From positions 8,122,001 through 8,186,000 of the forward strand of contig NZ_CP023689.1 of the NCBI RefSeq assembly GCF_008704715.1: 64,000 bases of DNA, read 5' to 3'. The stretch comes from Streptomyces chartreusis (lineage in GTDB: Bacteria > Actinomycetota > Actinomycetes > Streptomycetales > Streptomycetaceae). Of the stretch, positions 34,834-42,909 are shown piece by piece; the stretch's first letter is position 1; each line of letters starts with the position of its first letter. The notes beneath the pieces are model-generated. The model worked only from the letters and a program-made list of their open reading frames with translations, was not told the origin of the DNA and did not search any database. Made by a program: the position numbers and the translations under genes.

Positions 34834-35937
34834 ATGACCGAGGACGACCGCCCGGTACCGCTCGACGAGTACCCGGTGCACCAGGTGCCGCTGTCCATGA
34901 AGCACGTCGCGACCGGCGACCGGAACGCCTACGACCGCTGCATCTTCCACGTCCTCGACCATCAGGGACGTGCGCTGCTGATCCTCGGGCTCGGGGTGTA
35001 CCCGAACGCCGGGGTGATCGACGCCTACGCCACCCTGCGGGTGGGGGACACCCTGCACGCCGTACGCGCCTCGGACGCGCTCGGCGACGACCGGATGCGG
35101 CTCGCCGTCGGTCCGCTGCGGATCGAGGTCGAGGAGCCGCTGCGCCGGCTGCGGCTCGTCGGGGACGACGACTCCCTGTCGTACGACCTGACCTGGACCG
35201 CCGGCTTCCCGGCCCTGTGGGAACCCCATCACGTCCAGCGCCGCGGCGACCGGCTCACCCTCGAAGGGCGCCGGTTCGTGCAGGCGGGGGGCGTGTCGGG
35301 AGTGATCCGCGCAGGGGGTGAGGAGTTCCGGGTCACCGAGGTCGGGTGGACCGGCACCCGGGACCGCAGCTGGGGTGTGAGGCCCATACCGGGGGAGGAC
35401 GGCGGGCGTCTCGCCGAGGAGCACCCGACGGAGGGCTTCCACTGGATCTGGTGCCCGGTCCGCTTCGAGGACAGGTTCCTGATGGTGATCCTCCAGGAGG
35501 ACGCCGACGGGCACCGCTCGCTGAACGAGGCGACACTGGTCCGCCCCGGCCGGCGCGACACCCAACTCGGCTGGCCCCAGGCCGAGATCACCTACCGCCC
35601 GGGCACCCGCCACCCCGAACGCGCCGTCGTCCACCTCGGCGACCTGCGCAAGCCGCAGGAGCTGGAGGTGGAGATCCTCACCTCCTCCCCGCTCGCCGTC
35701 GGCGCCGGCTACCCGCCCGCCGACGACTGGCAGCACGGCACCTGGCGCGGCCGCGGCTGGACCGACCGGCGCACCTACGACCTCACCCAGCCCCACCCAC
35801 TGGCGGCGTACGGCGTCACCGACCACGCCGCGCGCTTCCGGCTGGACGGCCTGACCGGACACGGCATCTTCGAGCACGGCTCGTTCGGGCGGCACGACCC
35901 GAGCGGCTTCGCGGACTTCAAGTCGGTCGCACCCTAG
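34834..35937 (+). CDS. AttH/lipocalin-like protein paired with a phosphotransferase
   Basis: A 367-residue soluble protein, beta-rich throughout (LILGLGVYPNAGVIDAYATLRVGD; FHWIWCPVRFEDRFLMVILQED). I take it for the two-lobed lipocalin-like fold of hydroxyneurosporene-synthase/AttH relatives (DUF7064/7065-type), from memory. AGGGAGG precedes the ATG. It sits 13 bp upstream of the aminoglycoside-phosphotransferase-like gene; this pairing recurs in actinobacteria that metabolise steroids or acyl compounds. No catalytic residues can be named. Confidence 0.7.
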   Translation: MTEDDRPVPLDEYPVHQVPLSMKHVATGDRNAYDRCIFHVLDHQGRALLILGLGVYPNAGVIDAYATLRVGDTLHAVRASDALGDDRMRLAVGPLRIEVEEPLRRLRLVGDDDSLSYDLTWTAGFPALWEPHHVQRRGDRLTLEGRRFVQAGGVSGVIRAGGEEFRVTEVGWTGTRDRSWGVRPIPGEDGGRLAEEHPTEGFHWIWCPVRFEDRFLMVILQEDADGHRSLNEATLVRPGRRDTQLGWPQAEITYRPGTRHPERAVVHLGDLRKPQELEVEILTSSPLAVGAGYPPADDWQHGTWRGRGWTDRRTYDLTQPHPLAAYGVTDHAARFRLDGLTGHGIFEHGSFGRHDPSGFADFKSVAP

Positions 35938-35950
35938 GGGGGTTTGCGTC

Positions 35951-37048
35951 ATGGCAGCCACGGCACCGCGCCCGCGCACCAGCACCCGCGACCCGGAGGA
36001 GATCACCCGCCGCCTCAACGCCTGGCTCCGCACCCGGCTGCCCGGCGCCGAGGCGGTCGGCGTCACCGTCCCCGAGTCGAACGGCCTGTCGAGCGAGACC
36101 CTGCTCTTCGAGATCCGGCACCCTCAGGCGCCCGTGCACGCGTGCGCGTTGCGGCTCGCGGCCGACCCGGCGGCGTACACCGTCTTCCCGGTGTACGACA
36201 TGCCGCGCCAGTACCGGACCATGCGCGTCGTCGCCGAGCATACGGACCTGCCCGTGCCCAGGGTGCTGTGGCTGGAGGAGGACCCCGGTCCGCTGGGGGC
36301 GCCCTTCTTCGTCATGGAGCGCGTCGCGGGACGCGTGCCACCGGACGTCATGCCGTACACCTACGAGGGCAACTGGCTGCACGCGGCGAGCGACGAGGAG
36401 CGCGAGCGGCTGGAGGCGGCATCGATCGGCCTGCTGGCCCGGCTGCACGACCAAGTGCCGCGGCGGGAGGCCGAGTTCCTCGCCCTGCCGGGTGAGGGGG
36501 ACGCCCTGCGACGGCACGTGAGGGCCCAACGCGCCTACTACGAATGGGTGGTTGACGGACTCGCCCGCTCACCGCTGATCGAGGACGCGTTCGCACGCCT
36601 GGAGGACCTCTGGCCGCGCGATCCGGGCACACCCGTGCTCAACTGGGGCGACGCGCGCATCGGCAACGTCGTCTACGACGGGTTCGCCCCGGCGGCCGTA
36701 CTGGACTGGGAGATGGCGGCCCTGGCCCCGCGCGAGGTCGACCTCGGCTGGACCGTCTATCTGCACCGCTTCTTCCAGGACCTCACGGTCGCCTTCGGAC
36801 AGCCCGGACTGCCGGACTTCCTGCGCCGCGACCGCGTCGAGGCCCGCTACGCGGACCTCACCGGCCACACCCCCCGCGACATGGAGTTCTACACGCTGTA
36901 CGCCGCCCTGCGGCACGGCGTCGTCATGCTGCGCATCGCCTACCGCCAGGCCCACTTCGGCGAAGTGGCCGTCCCGGCGGACCCGGACACACTGATCCTG
37001 CACCACGGTAGCCTGCGAGCCATGGTGCAGGGCAGCTACTGGAATTGA
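35951..37048 (+). CDS. APH-family phosphotransferase (ACAD10-like)
   Basis: A 365-residue kinase-fold protein of the aminoglycoside phosphotransferase superfamily. Key segments: FFVMERVAGRVPPDVMPY (hinge), LNWGDARIGNVVYDGFAPAAVLDWEMAALAPREVDLGW. In the last, the Brenner-type catalytic HGD is replaced by WGD, followed by N and the metal-binding DWE. The subfamily resembles human ACAD10/11 N-terminal kinases, which phosphorylate 4-hydroxyacyl-CoAs, rather than drug-resistance enzymes. It overlaps no gene and follows the lipocalin-like gene with GGGGGG ahead of its ATG. Confidence 0.86.
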   Translation: MAATAPRPRTSTRDPEEITRRLNAWLRTRLPGAEAVGVTVPESNGLSSETLLFEIRHPQAPVHACALRLAADPAAYTVFPVYDMPRQYRTMRVVAEHTDLPVPRVLWLEEDPGPLGAPFFVMERVAGRVPPDVMPYTYEGNWLHAASDEERERLEAASIGLLARLHDQVPRREAEFLALPGEGDALRRHVRAQRAYYEWVVDGLARSPLIEDAFARLEDLWPRDPGTPVLNWGDARIGNVVYDGFAPAAVLDWEMAALAPREVDLGWTVYLHRFFQDLTVAFGQPGLPDFLRRDRVEARYADLTGHTPRDMEFYTLYAALRHGVVMLRIAYRQAHFGEVAVPADPDTLILHHGSLRAMVQGSYWN

Positions 37049-37076
37049 GCGAGGCGCGAACGAACGACGAACGCGC

Positions 37077-37517
37077 TCAGGCGGCCTGGCGCCGCATGAC
37101 CGGGACCCTGATGGGGCGTGAGCCCGGGCCGCCGACGTGCGAGAAGGGCTGCGTCCGCCAGTCCAGCCCCTGAGGGAGCGTCAACAGCAGGGCGGTGTCC
37201 TGCTCCTGCGGCTCGTCCGACTCGTCGGCGGAGCGGGCCTCGGCGGCCCGGCGGCCCGTACCGGCGCAGACCGTGAGGCCGAAGGGGTTCCACGGCGAGG
37301 CACACAGCGCGTGCTCCGGCAGGACCTCCTCGTCCGCCAGCAGGGCGATGGGCTGCGCGCAGTCCGGGCAGATCACCCGGTACATCTCGAAGGTGTCGTA
37401 CGCGTCGAGTTCGTCGTCGTCCTCCAGGGCGTCGGGTTCGACGCCCTCCGGAGCGGGCTCGACGACCAGCTGCTGCCGCTTGGGCGTGGTGCGACCAGGG
37501 CGCTTAAGACTCTGCAT
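37077..37517 (-). CDS. Conserved zinc-ribbon-like protein of unknown function
   Basis: A 146-residue protein with an acidic middle (DALEDDDELDAYD) and the motif YRVICPDCAQPIALLADEEVLPEHALCASPWNPFGLTVCAG. The four cysteines (CPDC ... C ... C) could hold zinc. The C-terminus is basic (RPIRVPVMRRQ). It is known to me only as a conserved streptomycete hypothetical. GGGGAG precedes the ATG. It converges with the phosphotransferase gene and is divergent from the Lrp regulator with 268 bp between. Confidence 0.75.
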   Translation of the reverse strand: MQSLKRPGRTTPKRQQLVVEPAPEGVEPDALEDDDELDAYDTFEMYRVICPDCAQPIALLADEEVLPEHALCASPWNPFGLTVCAGTGRRAAEARSADESDEPQEQDTALLLTLPQGLDWRTQPFSHVGGPGSRPIRVPVMRRQAA

Positions 37518-37785
37518 GGGATTCTCCCCCTCGGGCTGGGCCGTGACGGCACTGCGGCCTCGACCACAGCAAGCACTTCCCGCCTCGTCTCGGCATTAAT
37601 CACGGGGGCATCACGGAGCCTGTTCGGGGCCTGTGGCCTTCGTCACATGCCGCTCGCAGGTGCCCGAGGCGGCCGGTTTGTCCCTCAGGCGGCTCACAGT
37701 CGGCCGCGCACCACATCACAAACCGGGCATGACCTGGTCTGCTGAGGTATCCGAGGAGATCAGCCGCACTGTAGGTTCTTGCGCC

Positions 37786-38226
37786 ATGGAGGAGCTGGAC
37801 CGACAAATCGTGCAGCTGCTCGTCAAGGACGGGCGGATGAGCTACACCGACCTGGGCAAGGCCACCGGCCTGTCCACGTCGGCCGTGCACCAGCGGGTGC
37901 GCCGGCTGGAACAGCGTGGCGTCATCCGCGGCTATGCCGCGGTCGTCGACCCGGAGGCCGTGGGGCTGCCCATGACGGCCTTCATCTCGGTGAAACCGTT
38001 CGATCCCAGCGCCCCCGACGACATAGCGGACCGGCTCGCCGGCGTGCCCGAGATCGAGGCGTGCCACAGCGTGGCGGGCGACGAGAACTACATCCTCAAG
38101 GTCCGGGTGGCCACGCCGCACGAGCTGGAGGAGCTGCTGGCCCGGGTGCGTTCGCTGGCGGGGGTCTCCACGCGGACGACAGTCGTCCTGTCGACGCCGT
38201 ACGAGGCGAGGCCGCCGAAGGTCTGA
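37786..38226 (+). CDS. Lrp/AsnC-family transcriptional regulator
   Basis: A 146-residue regulator: N-terminal HTH (MEELDRQIVQLLVKDGRMSYTDLGKATGLSTSAVHQRVRRLEQRGVIRGY) and a C-terminal RAM/ASNC effector domain (FISVKPFDPSAPDDIADRLAGVPEIEACHSVAGDENYILKVRV). I start at 37786 because LDRQIVQLL begins the conserved fold; no better ribosome site exists further up. It likely senses an amino acid. The downstream amidohydrolase is separated by an interspersed repeat, so co-transcription is uncertain. Confidence 0.9.
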   Translation: MEELDRQIVQLLVKDGRMSYTDLGKATGLSTSAVHQRVRRLEQRGVIRGYAAVVDPEAVGLPMTAFISVKPFDPSAPDDIADRLAGVPEIEACHSVAGDENYILKVRVATPHELEELLARVRSLAGVSTRTTVVLSTPYEARPPKV

Positions 38227-38252
38227 TCGCCGTTCCGGTGGTGGTTGTTCTT

Positions 38253-38298
38253 CGGCTGCGGGCTGTCCTGGGCTGGTCGCGCAGTTCCGCGCGCCCCT
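38253..38298. repeat. Dispersed Streptomyces intergenic repeat (copy 1)
   Basis: On the minus strand this reads AGGGGCGCGCGGAACTGCGC then GACCAGCC. It matches a short sequence found in very many Streptomyces intergenic regions, and the copy at 60599. It lies between the Lrp and amidohydrolase genes. Confidence 0.65.
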
Positions 38299-38358
38299 GC
38301 CGGCGTTGCAGGAGACCCCAGGCGAGAGGCTGCCGGCGGAGGGGCGAGACTGTTCCCC

Positions 38359-39963
38359 ATGAGTGACACCGCCGACCGGCCCAAGACCGTTCTCCTGCGC
38401 CGGGGAGAAGTCCACAGTCCCGCCGACCCCTTCGCCACCGCGATGGTCGTGGAGCGTGGACAGGTCGCCTGGGTCGGGTCCGAGGGGGCCGCCGACGCCT
38501 TCGCGGGCGGCGTGGACGAGGTCGTCGACCTGGACGGCGCGCTGGTCGCCCCCGCGTTCACCGACGCCCATGTGCACACCACCGCCACGGGCCTCGCCCT
38601 GACCGGCCTCGACCTGTCCGCCGCTCCGTCCCTGGAGGCCGCGCTCGCCCTCGTACGGGACTTCGCAGCCGCCCGCCCGGACGACCGCGTGCTGCTCGGC
38701 CACGGCTGGGACGCCGCCCGCTGGCCCGGTGGCCGCCCGCCGGCGCGCGCCGAGCTCGACGCGGCCACCGGCGGCCGTCCGCTGTACCTGTCCCGCATCG
38801 ACGTCCACTCCGCCGTCGTCACCACGGCCCTGCTGGACATGACGCCCGGGGACCTCGGCGCCGTGGACGGCCCGCTCGTCGCCGACGCCCACCACGCGGT
38901 CCGCGCGACCGCGCTGGCCTCCATCACCCCGGCCCAGCGCGTCGAGGCCCAGCGGGCCGCCCTGGCGCACGCCGCCTCCCTCGGGATCGGCACGGTCCAC
39001 GAGTGCGGCGGCCCGGACATCTCCTCCGAGGACGACTTCACCGGCCTGCTCCGGCTGGCCGCCGAGGAACCGGGGCCGCGGGTCGTCGGCTACTGGGCCG
39101 AGCAGGACCTCGCCAAGGCGCGCGAGCTGGGCGCGCTCGGCGCGGCCGGTGACCTCTTCGTCGACGGCGCCCTCGGCTCGCACACCGCCTGTCTGCACCA
39201 GCCGTACGCCGACGCCGGCCACACCGGGACCGCCTACCTGGACGCGGCCGCCGTCGCCGCCCATGTCGCCGCCTGCACCGAGGCGGGCCTCCAGGCGGGC
39301 TTCCACGCCATCGGCGACGCCGCCGTGACCGCCGTCGTGGAGGGCGTGCGCGCGGCCGCCGAGAAGGTCGGTCTCGCCCGCGTCCGCGCCGCCCGGCACC
39401 GGGTCGAGCACGCCGAGATGCTCACCCCCGAGACGATCGCCGCCTTCGCCGAACTGGGCCTGACGGCCTCGGTGCAGCCCGCCTTCGACGCGCTGTGGGG
39501 CGGCGAGGAGGGCATGTACGTCCAGCGCCTCGGCGCCGAGCGCGCCCGCTCCCTGAACCCCTTCGCGGCCCTGCTGCGCGCAGGCGTCCCGCTCGCCTTC
39601 GGCTCCGACAGCCCCGTCACGCCGCTCGACCCCTGGGGCACGGTCCGCGCGGCCGCCTTCCATCACACGCCGGAGCACCGGGTGTCGGTGCGCGCCGCGT
39701 TCACGGCGCACACGCGCGGCGGCTGGCGGGCGATCGGACGCGACGACGCGGGAGTCCTGATGCCGGGCGCACCCGCCGACTACGCCGTGTGGCGCACCGA
39801 CGAACTGGTGGTCCAGGCCCCCGACGACCGGGTCGCGCGCTGGTCCACCGACCCCCGCTCCGGCACCCCCGGCCTGCCCGACCTCACCCCGGGCCGTGAC
39901 CTGCCGGTCTGCCTGAGCACGGTGGTGGGCGGACGAACGGTCTTCGTACGGCCGGGCGAGTGA
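38359..39963 (+). CDS. Amidohydrolase family protein (YtcJ-like)
   Basis: A 534-residue metal-dependent amidohydrolase. APAFTDAHVHTTATGLAL carries the HxH metal ligands; GHGWDAARWPGGRPPARAELDAAT, FHAIGDAAV and RHRVEHAEM carry further His ligands; and FGSDSPVTPLDPWG supplies the catalytic aspartate. The composite-domain amidohydrolase_3 type is typical of exoenzyme regulatory AepA/YtcJ relatives with unknown substrates. The ATG at 38359 was chosen by similarity to family starts. No ribosome site is obvious. Confidence 0.88.
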   Translation: MSDTADRPKTVLLRRGEVHSPADPFATAMVVERGQVAWVGSEGAADAFAGGVDEVVDLDGALVAPAFTDAHVHTTATGLALTGLDLSAAPSLEAALALVRDFAAARPDDRVLLGHGWDAARWPGGRPPARAELDAATGGRPLYLSRIDVHSAVVTTALLDMTPGDLGAVDGPLVADAHHAVRATALASITPAQRVEAQRAALAHAASLGIGTVHECGGPDISSEDDFTGLLRLAAEEPGPRVVGYWAEQDLAKARELGALGAAGDLFVDGALGSHTACLHQPYADAGHTGTAYLDAAAVAAHVAACTEAGLQAGFHAIGDAAVTAVVEGVRAAAEKVGLARVRAARHRVEHAEMLTPETIAAFAELGLTASVQPAFDALWGGEEGMYVQRLGAERARSLNPFAALLRAGVPLAFGSDSPVTPLDPWGTVRAAAFHHTPEHRVSVRAAFTAHTRGGWRAIGRDDAGVLMPGAPADYAVWRTDELVVQAPDDRVARWSTDPRSGTPGLPDLTPGRDLPVCLSTVVGGRTVFVRPGE

Positions 39964-40516
39964 TCTCCCGGGGTGGCGCGAACCCGATCACCGCGCGCCG
40001 CCCCGTCGCGCGACCTGCGTATCCTCTGCGCTGACCAGCGAAGGGGGCGAAAAACCGCAGGTCAAACGACTGTTGACAGGCGGAGGCCCGAGGCCGGTAG
40101 GTTCGGCGGAGTCCACCACCGGACGCCCGACCGGGCAACCGCGGAACTTCCGGGAGCCCGTCGCAACGCCGCTGGGTCAGGGACGGTGCCGCACCGGGCA
40201 CCGCCACTGGGAGCCAGGCTCAGCGCTCGCGCGGCGACGACGGAACTTTCCGGCCGGTCGGGGAGGTGTGACCCGGATGGGGCCCGGGCGCTCAGTAGAC
40301 AACGGCTTTCGGTCGACCCGCAGCCAGCGGGTCCCAGGTCGGCCCGAAGGGCGCCGGGCCCCCATCCGCAGTGTGCGTGCACCGAAGCGCGGGCCGCACC
40401 AAACCCGCACTTACCCGGCTCTTGCGGAATCGGCACCGCCGTACGACCGTGCTGTTCACGTCAGCGCAGGCCGCGACCACTATGGTTGTCCTCTGCGTAG
40501 AGATGAAGGGGCAGCA
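39964..40516. other. 553-bp intergenic region before the mannosyltransferase gene
   Basis: No convincing gene here on either strand; the open frames are Arg/Pro-rich and lack ribosome sites. A TTGACA (40073-40078) followed by TAGGTT (40098-40103) could be a promoter, although the 19-bp spacer is long. TATGGT close to the next gene could be a second -10. A small hairpin GGTGCC-N6-GGCACC lies at 40185-40202. The length suggests a long 5' leader or several promoters for the downstream gene. Confidence 0.4.
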
Positions 40517-41374
40517 GTGAACGACGGCGACGGGACCCTCGCGGCACAGGACCGGGGGAAGCGGTTCGGTCCGCTCGGCACGGCGTTGGTGATCATTCCG
40601 ACCTACAACGAGGCGGAGAACATCAAGAGCATCGTCGGCCGGGTCCGCAAGGCGGTGCCGGACGCGCATGTCCTGGTGGCCGACGACAACAGCCCCGACG
40701 GCACCGGCAAGCTCGCGGACGAGCTGGCCGCCGAGGACGACCACGTCCAGGTCCTGCACCGCAAGGGCAAGGAGGGCCTCGGCGCGGCCTACCTCGCGGG
40801 CTTCCGCTGGGGCATCGAGCACGACTACGGCGTCCTGATCGAGATGGACGCCGACGGCTCCCACCAGCCCGAGGAACTGCCCCGCCTGCTGACCGCCCTG
40901 AAGGGCGCCGACCTTGTGCTCGGCTCCCGCTGGGTGCCCGGCGGCCGGGTCGTGAACTGGCCCAAGTCCCGGGAGTTCATCTCCCGCGGCGGCAGCCTGT
41001 ACTCCCGTGTCGCCCTGGACCTGCCGCTGCGCGACATCACCGGCGGCTACCGCGCCTTCCGCGGCGAGACGCTTCAGGGCCTCGGCCTGGACGACGTGGC
41101 CTCCCAGGGCTACTGCTTCCAGGTCGACCTCGCCCGCCGCGCGGTCAAGGCCGGCTACCACGTGGTCGAGGTGCCGATCACCTTCGTCGAGCGGGAGCTC
41201 GGTGACTCCAAGATGAGCCGAGACATCCTTGTCGAGGCGCTGTGGCGGGTCACCACGTGGGGAGCGCAGGAGCGGGTCGGCAAACTGCTGGGCCGCGCCA
41301 AGCCGGCCTCGTCGTCGCAGCCGGAGGCTCGGCCGCAGTCGCAGCCCGAGCAGCCTCCGCAGTCACAGTCGTAG
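40517..41374 (+). CDS. ppm1: Polyprenol-phosphate mannose synthase (Ppm)
   Basis: A 285-residue GT2 glycosyltransferase: VIIPTYNEAENIKSIV, VADDNSPDGTGKLAD, EMDADGSHQPEELPRLL (DxD) and GGYRAFRGETLQGLGLDDVASQGYCFQVDLARRA, all diagnostic for dolichol/polyprenol phosphate mannosyltransferases. It makes polyprenyl-P-mannose from GDP-mannose for O-mannosylation of secreted proteins and for glycolipids. It has no membrane domain (Lnt-like partner separate). GTG at 40517 has AAGGGG ahead. A short Gln/Ser/Pro-rich C-terminal tail is species-variable. FxsA follows in the same orientation. Confidence 0.93.
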   Translation: MNDGDGTLAAQDRGKRFGPLGTALVIIPTYNEAENIKSIVGRVRKAVPDAHVLVADDNSPDGTGKLADELAAEDDHVQVLHRKGKEGLGAAYLAGFRWGIEHDYGVLIEMDADGSHQPEELPRLLTALKGADLVLGSRWVPGGRVVNWPKSREFISRGGSLYSRVALDLPLRDITGGYRAFRGETLQGLGLDDVASQGYCFQVDLARRAVKAGYHVVEVPITFVERELGDSKMSRDILVEALWRVTTWGAQERVGKLLGRAKPASSSQPEARPQSQPEQPPQSQS

Positions 41375-41498
41375 GGCCCAACCACGGGCCGGTGTCCCGT
41401 GTCGCTGAAAGCCACGCCGGGCGGCGTCCCGTGACCGCTCGGCAAGCGCTCGACGTCCGTTTATCCCGCTCTGAGCCGTGCCCAGGCACACTGGACGC

Positions 41499-42053
41499 AT
41501 GACGACTGGCGCACCGACCCCGACGTACCCCGCCCGTCCGCGGCGCTCCCGGCTGCGCAGCTTCCTGCCGCTGGGCATCGCCGCGTGGCTGGTGCTGGAG
41601 ATCTGGCTGCTGACCGTGGTCGCCGACGCGATCGGCGGGCTCGCGGTGTTCCTGCTGCTGGTCGCGGGTCTGGCGCTCGGCTCGGTGGTGATCAAGCGGG
41701 CGGGCCGGCGCGCGTTCCAGGCGCTGAACGAGGCGCTCCAGCGCGGCGGCACCCCGGCCGGCGGCGGTGGCAACGGTCTGATGATGCTGGGCGGCCTGCT
41801 GATCATGCTGCCGGGTCTGATCTCGGACGCGCTGGGCCTGATCCTGCTGATACCGCCGGTCCAGAAGGTGCTGAGCGCCTACGCCGAGCGGACCTTCGAC
41901 CGGAAGCTCCGTGAGGCGACCGCCGGTTCGTTCGGTGACGCCTACCAGCAGGCCCGCATTCACCGCCCCGACGGCAAGGTCGTGCAGGGTGAGGTCATCC
42001 GGGACGAGCCCGGGGATGCCCCGCAGGAGCCGCGGCCGCCGCTGACCGGCTGA
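41499..42053 (+). CDS. fxsA: FxsA family membrane protein
   Basis: A 184-residue protein with about four TM segments. FLPLGIAAWLVLEIWLLTVVADAIGG starts the FxsA domain; GGLLIMLPGLISDALGLILLIPP ends it. FxsA overproduction relieves phage exclusion in E. coli; the role in actinobacteria is unknown. The hydrophilic C-terminal ~45 residues are charged. It is co-oriented with ppm1 and conserved in that order in Streptomyces. A long hairpin follows. Confidence 0.9.
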   Translation: MTTGAPTPTYPARPRRSRLRSFLPLGIAAWLVLEIWLLTVVADAIGGLAVFLLLVAGLALGSVVIKRAGRRAFQALNEALQRGGTPAGGGGNGLMMLGGLLIMLPGLISDALGLILLIPPVQKVLSAYAERTFDRKLREATAGSFGDAYQQARIHRPDGKVVQGEVIRDEPGDAPQEPRPPLTG

Positions 42054-42177
42054 ACCACCGACGACGGGACCGGCCCGGGCGCTCAGCGCTCGGGCCTTTC
42101 GCCTGTACCCGGCACGGGCACACGCCCTCACCACACGGCACGGGCACACGCTCCCGCCCGAAAACGGGCACACGAAA

Positions 42178-42218
42178 CCGCGGGCGCCGTACGTCTTGAA
42201 GACGTACGGCGCCCGCGG
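42178..42218. terminator. Bidirectional terminator between fxsA and rbpA
   Basis: A nearly perfect palindrome with arms 42178-42196 and 42200-42218 (CGGGCGCCGTACGTCTT with its complement) and a tiny loop. It lies between convergent fxsA and rbpA, and serves both. Confidence 0.9.
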
Positions 42219-42256
42219 TTGTACGCGTTACCTGGTAAGTCCAAGCCGCGTTGGGA

Positions 42257-42631
42257 CTACGCGGACTTGCGGCTGTCCCGGGGGTGAACCGCGATGTTCA
42301 TCGCCCCGGAGCGCAGCACCGCAAGACGTTCCTCGAGGACCTCTTCGAGTTCCTCGCGGGTACGCCGCTCCATCAGCATGTCCCAATGTGTACGCGCGGG
42401 CTTGGCCTTCTTCTCTTCAGGGCCATCGCCGTCCACGAGGAGTGCCTGGGCCCCGCAGACCTTGCACTCCCACTCCGGCGGGATCTCCGCCTCGACCGAG
42501 AAGGGCATCTCGAACCGGTGCCCCTTCTCGCATGCGTACTCCACGGCCTGGCGCGGGGCCAGGTCGATGCCGCGGTCCGTCTCGTAGCTGGTCACCACGA
42601 GGCGCGTGCCGCGAAGAGCTCGCTCACTCAT
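42257..42631 (-). CDS. rbpA: RNA polymerase-binding protein RbpA
   Basis: A 124-residue protein matching RbpA throughout: MSERALRGTRLVVTSYETDRG, the zinc-associated core EYACEKGHRFEMPFSVEAEIPPEWECKVCG (three cysteines), and the sigma-interacting helix RTHWDMLMERRTREELEEVLEERL. RbpA binds principal sigma factors (HrdB, HrdA) and RNA polymerase, stabilising open complexes and contributing to basal rifampicin tolerance. It has a SigR-type promoter at 42693-42719, so thiol-oxidative stress induction is expected, as known for S. coelicolor rbpA. Confidence 0.97.
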   Translation of the reverse strand: MSERALRGTRLVVTSYETDRGIDLAPRQAVEYACEKGHRFEMPFSVEAEIPPEWECKVCGAQALLVDGDGPEEKKAKPARTHWDMLMERRTREELEEVLEERLAVLRSGAMNIAVHPRDSRKSA

Positions 42632-42692
42632 GAATCGTGCCTCCCGGGCTTGTCGCCCACAGGACAGGTGTCGCTGTCGTCGTCATCCGGTC

Positions 42693-42719
42693 AACGTCCG
42701 GTCGGCGGTAAAGATTCCC
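42693..42719 (-). promoter_or_regulatory. SigR-type promoter of rbpA
   Basis: Minus strand GGGAAT (42714-42719), exactly 18 bp, then GTT (42693-42695). This fits the sigma-R consensus GGAAT-N18-GTT and is 62 bp upstream of the rbpA start. Confidence 0.85.
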
Positions 42720-42805
42720 GTTCCGCGTCGCGTTCCGAGTCCTGCGTCGCCGTCGTAGCCGCAGCCTTGCTGACCAATGTCGTACCCACCGGCGCCCGGT
42801 TTGTC

Positions 42806-42823
42806 ACATCTGCTAGCAGATGT
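42806..42823. promoter_or_regulatory. Perfect 18-bp palindrome upstream of rbpA
   Basis: ACATCTGCTAGCAGATGT has no mismatch and no loop. It lies 87 bp from the SigR promoter and about 85 bp after the MFS stop. It may be an operator for a second rbpA promoter; a continuous palindrome is less typical for a terminator. Confidence 0.5.
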
Positions 42824-42909
42824 AACCCAGCGTTTCGGCATCTTTGACGCGCAGTAACGGTACGCCTGGCAGGCCAAACGCGTACACTACCGCCCTTTCA
42901 CTCGGAACG

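Noticed and set aside
35951..37048. Aminoglycoside-resistance gene
   Set aside because: Belongs to the broad APH superfamily, but motif and neighbours point to an ACAD10/11-like metabolic kinase.
40073..40516. N-terminal extension of the mannosyltransferase frame by 148 codons
   Set aside because: The extension is low-complexity with no ribosome site; family members start near the GTG at 40517 with AAGGGG ahead.
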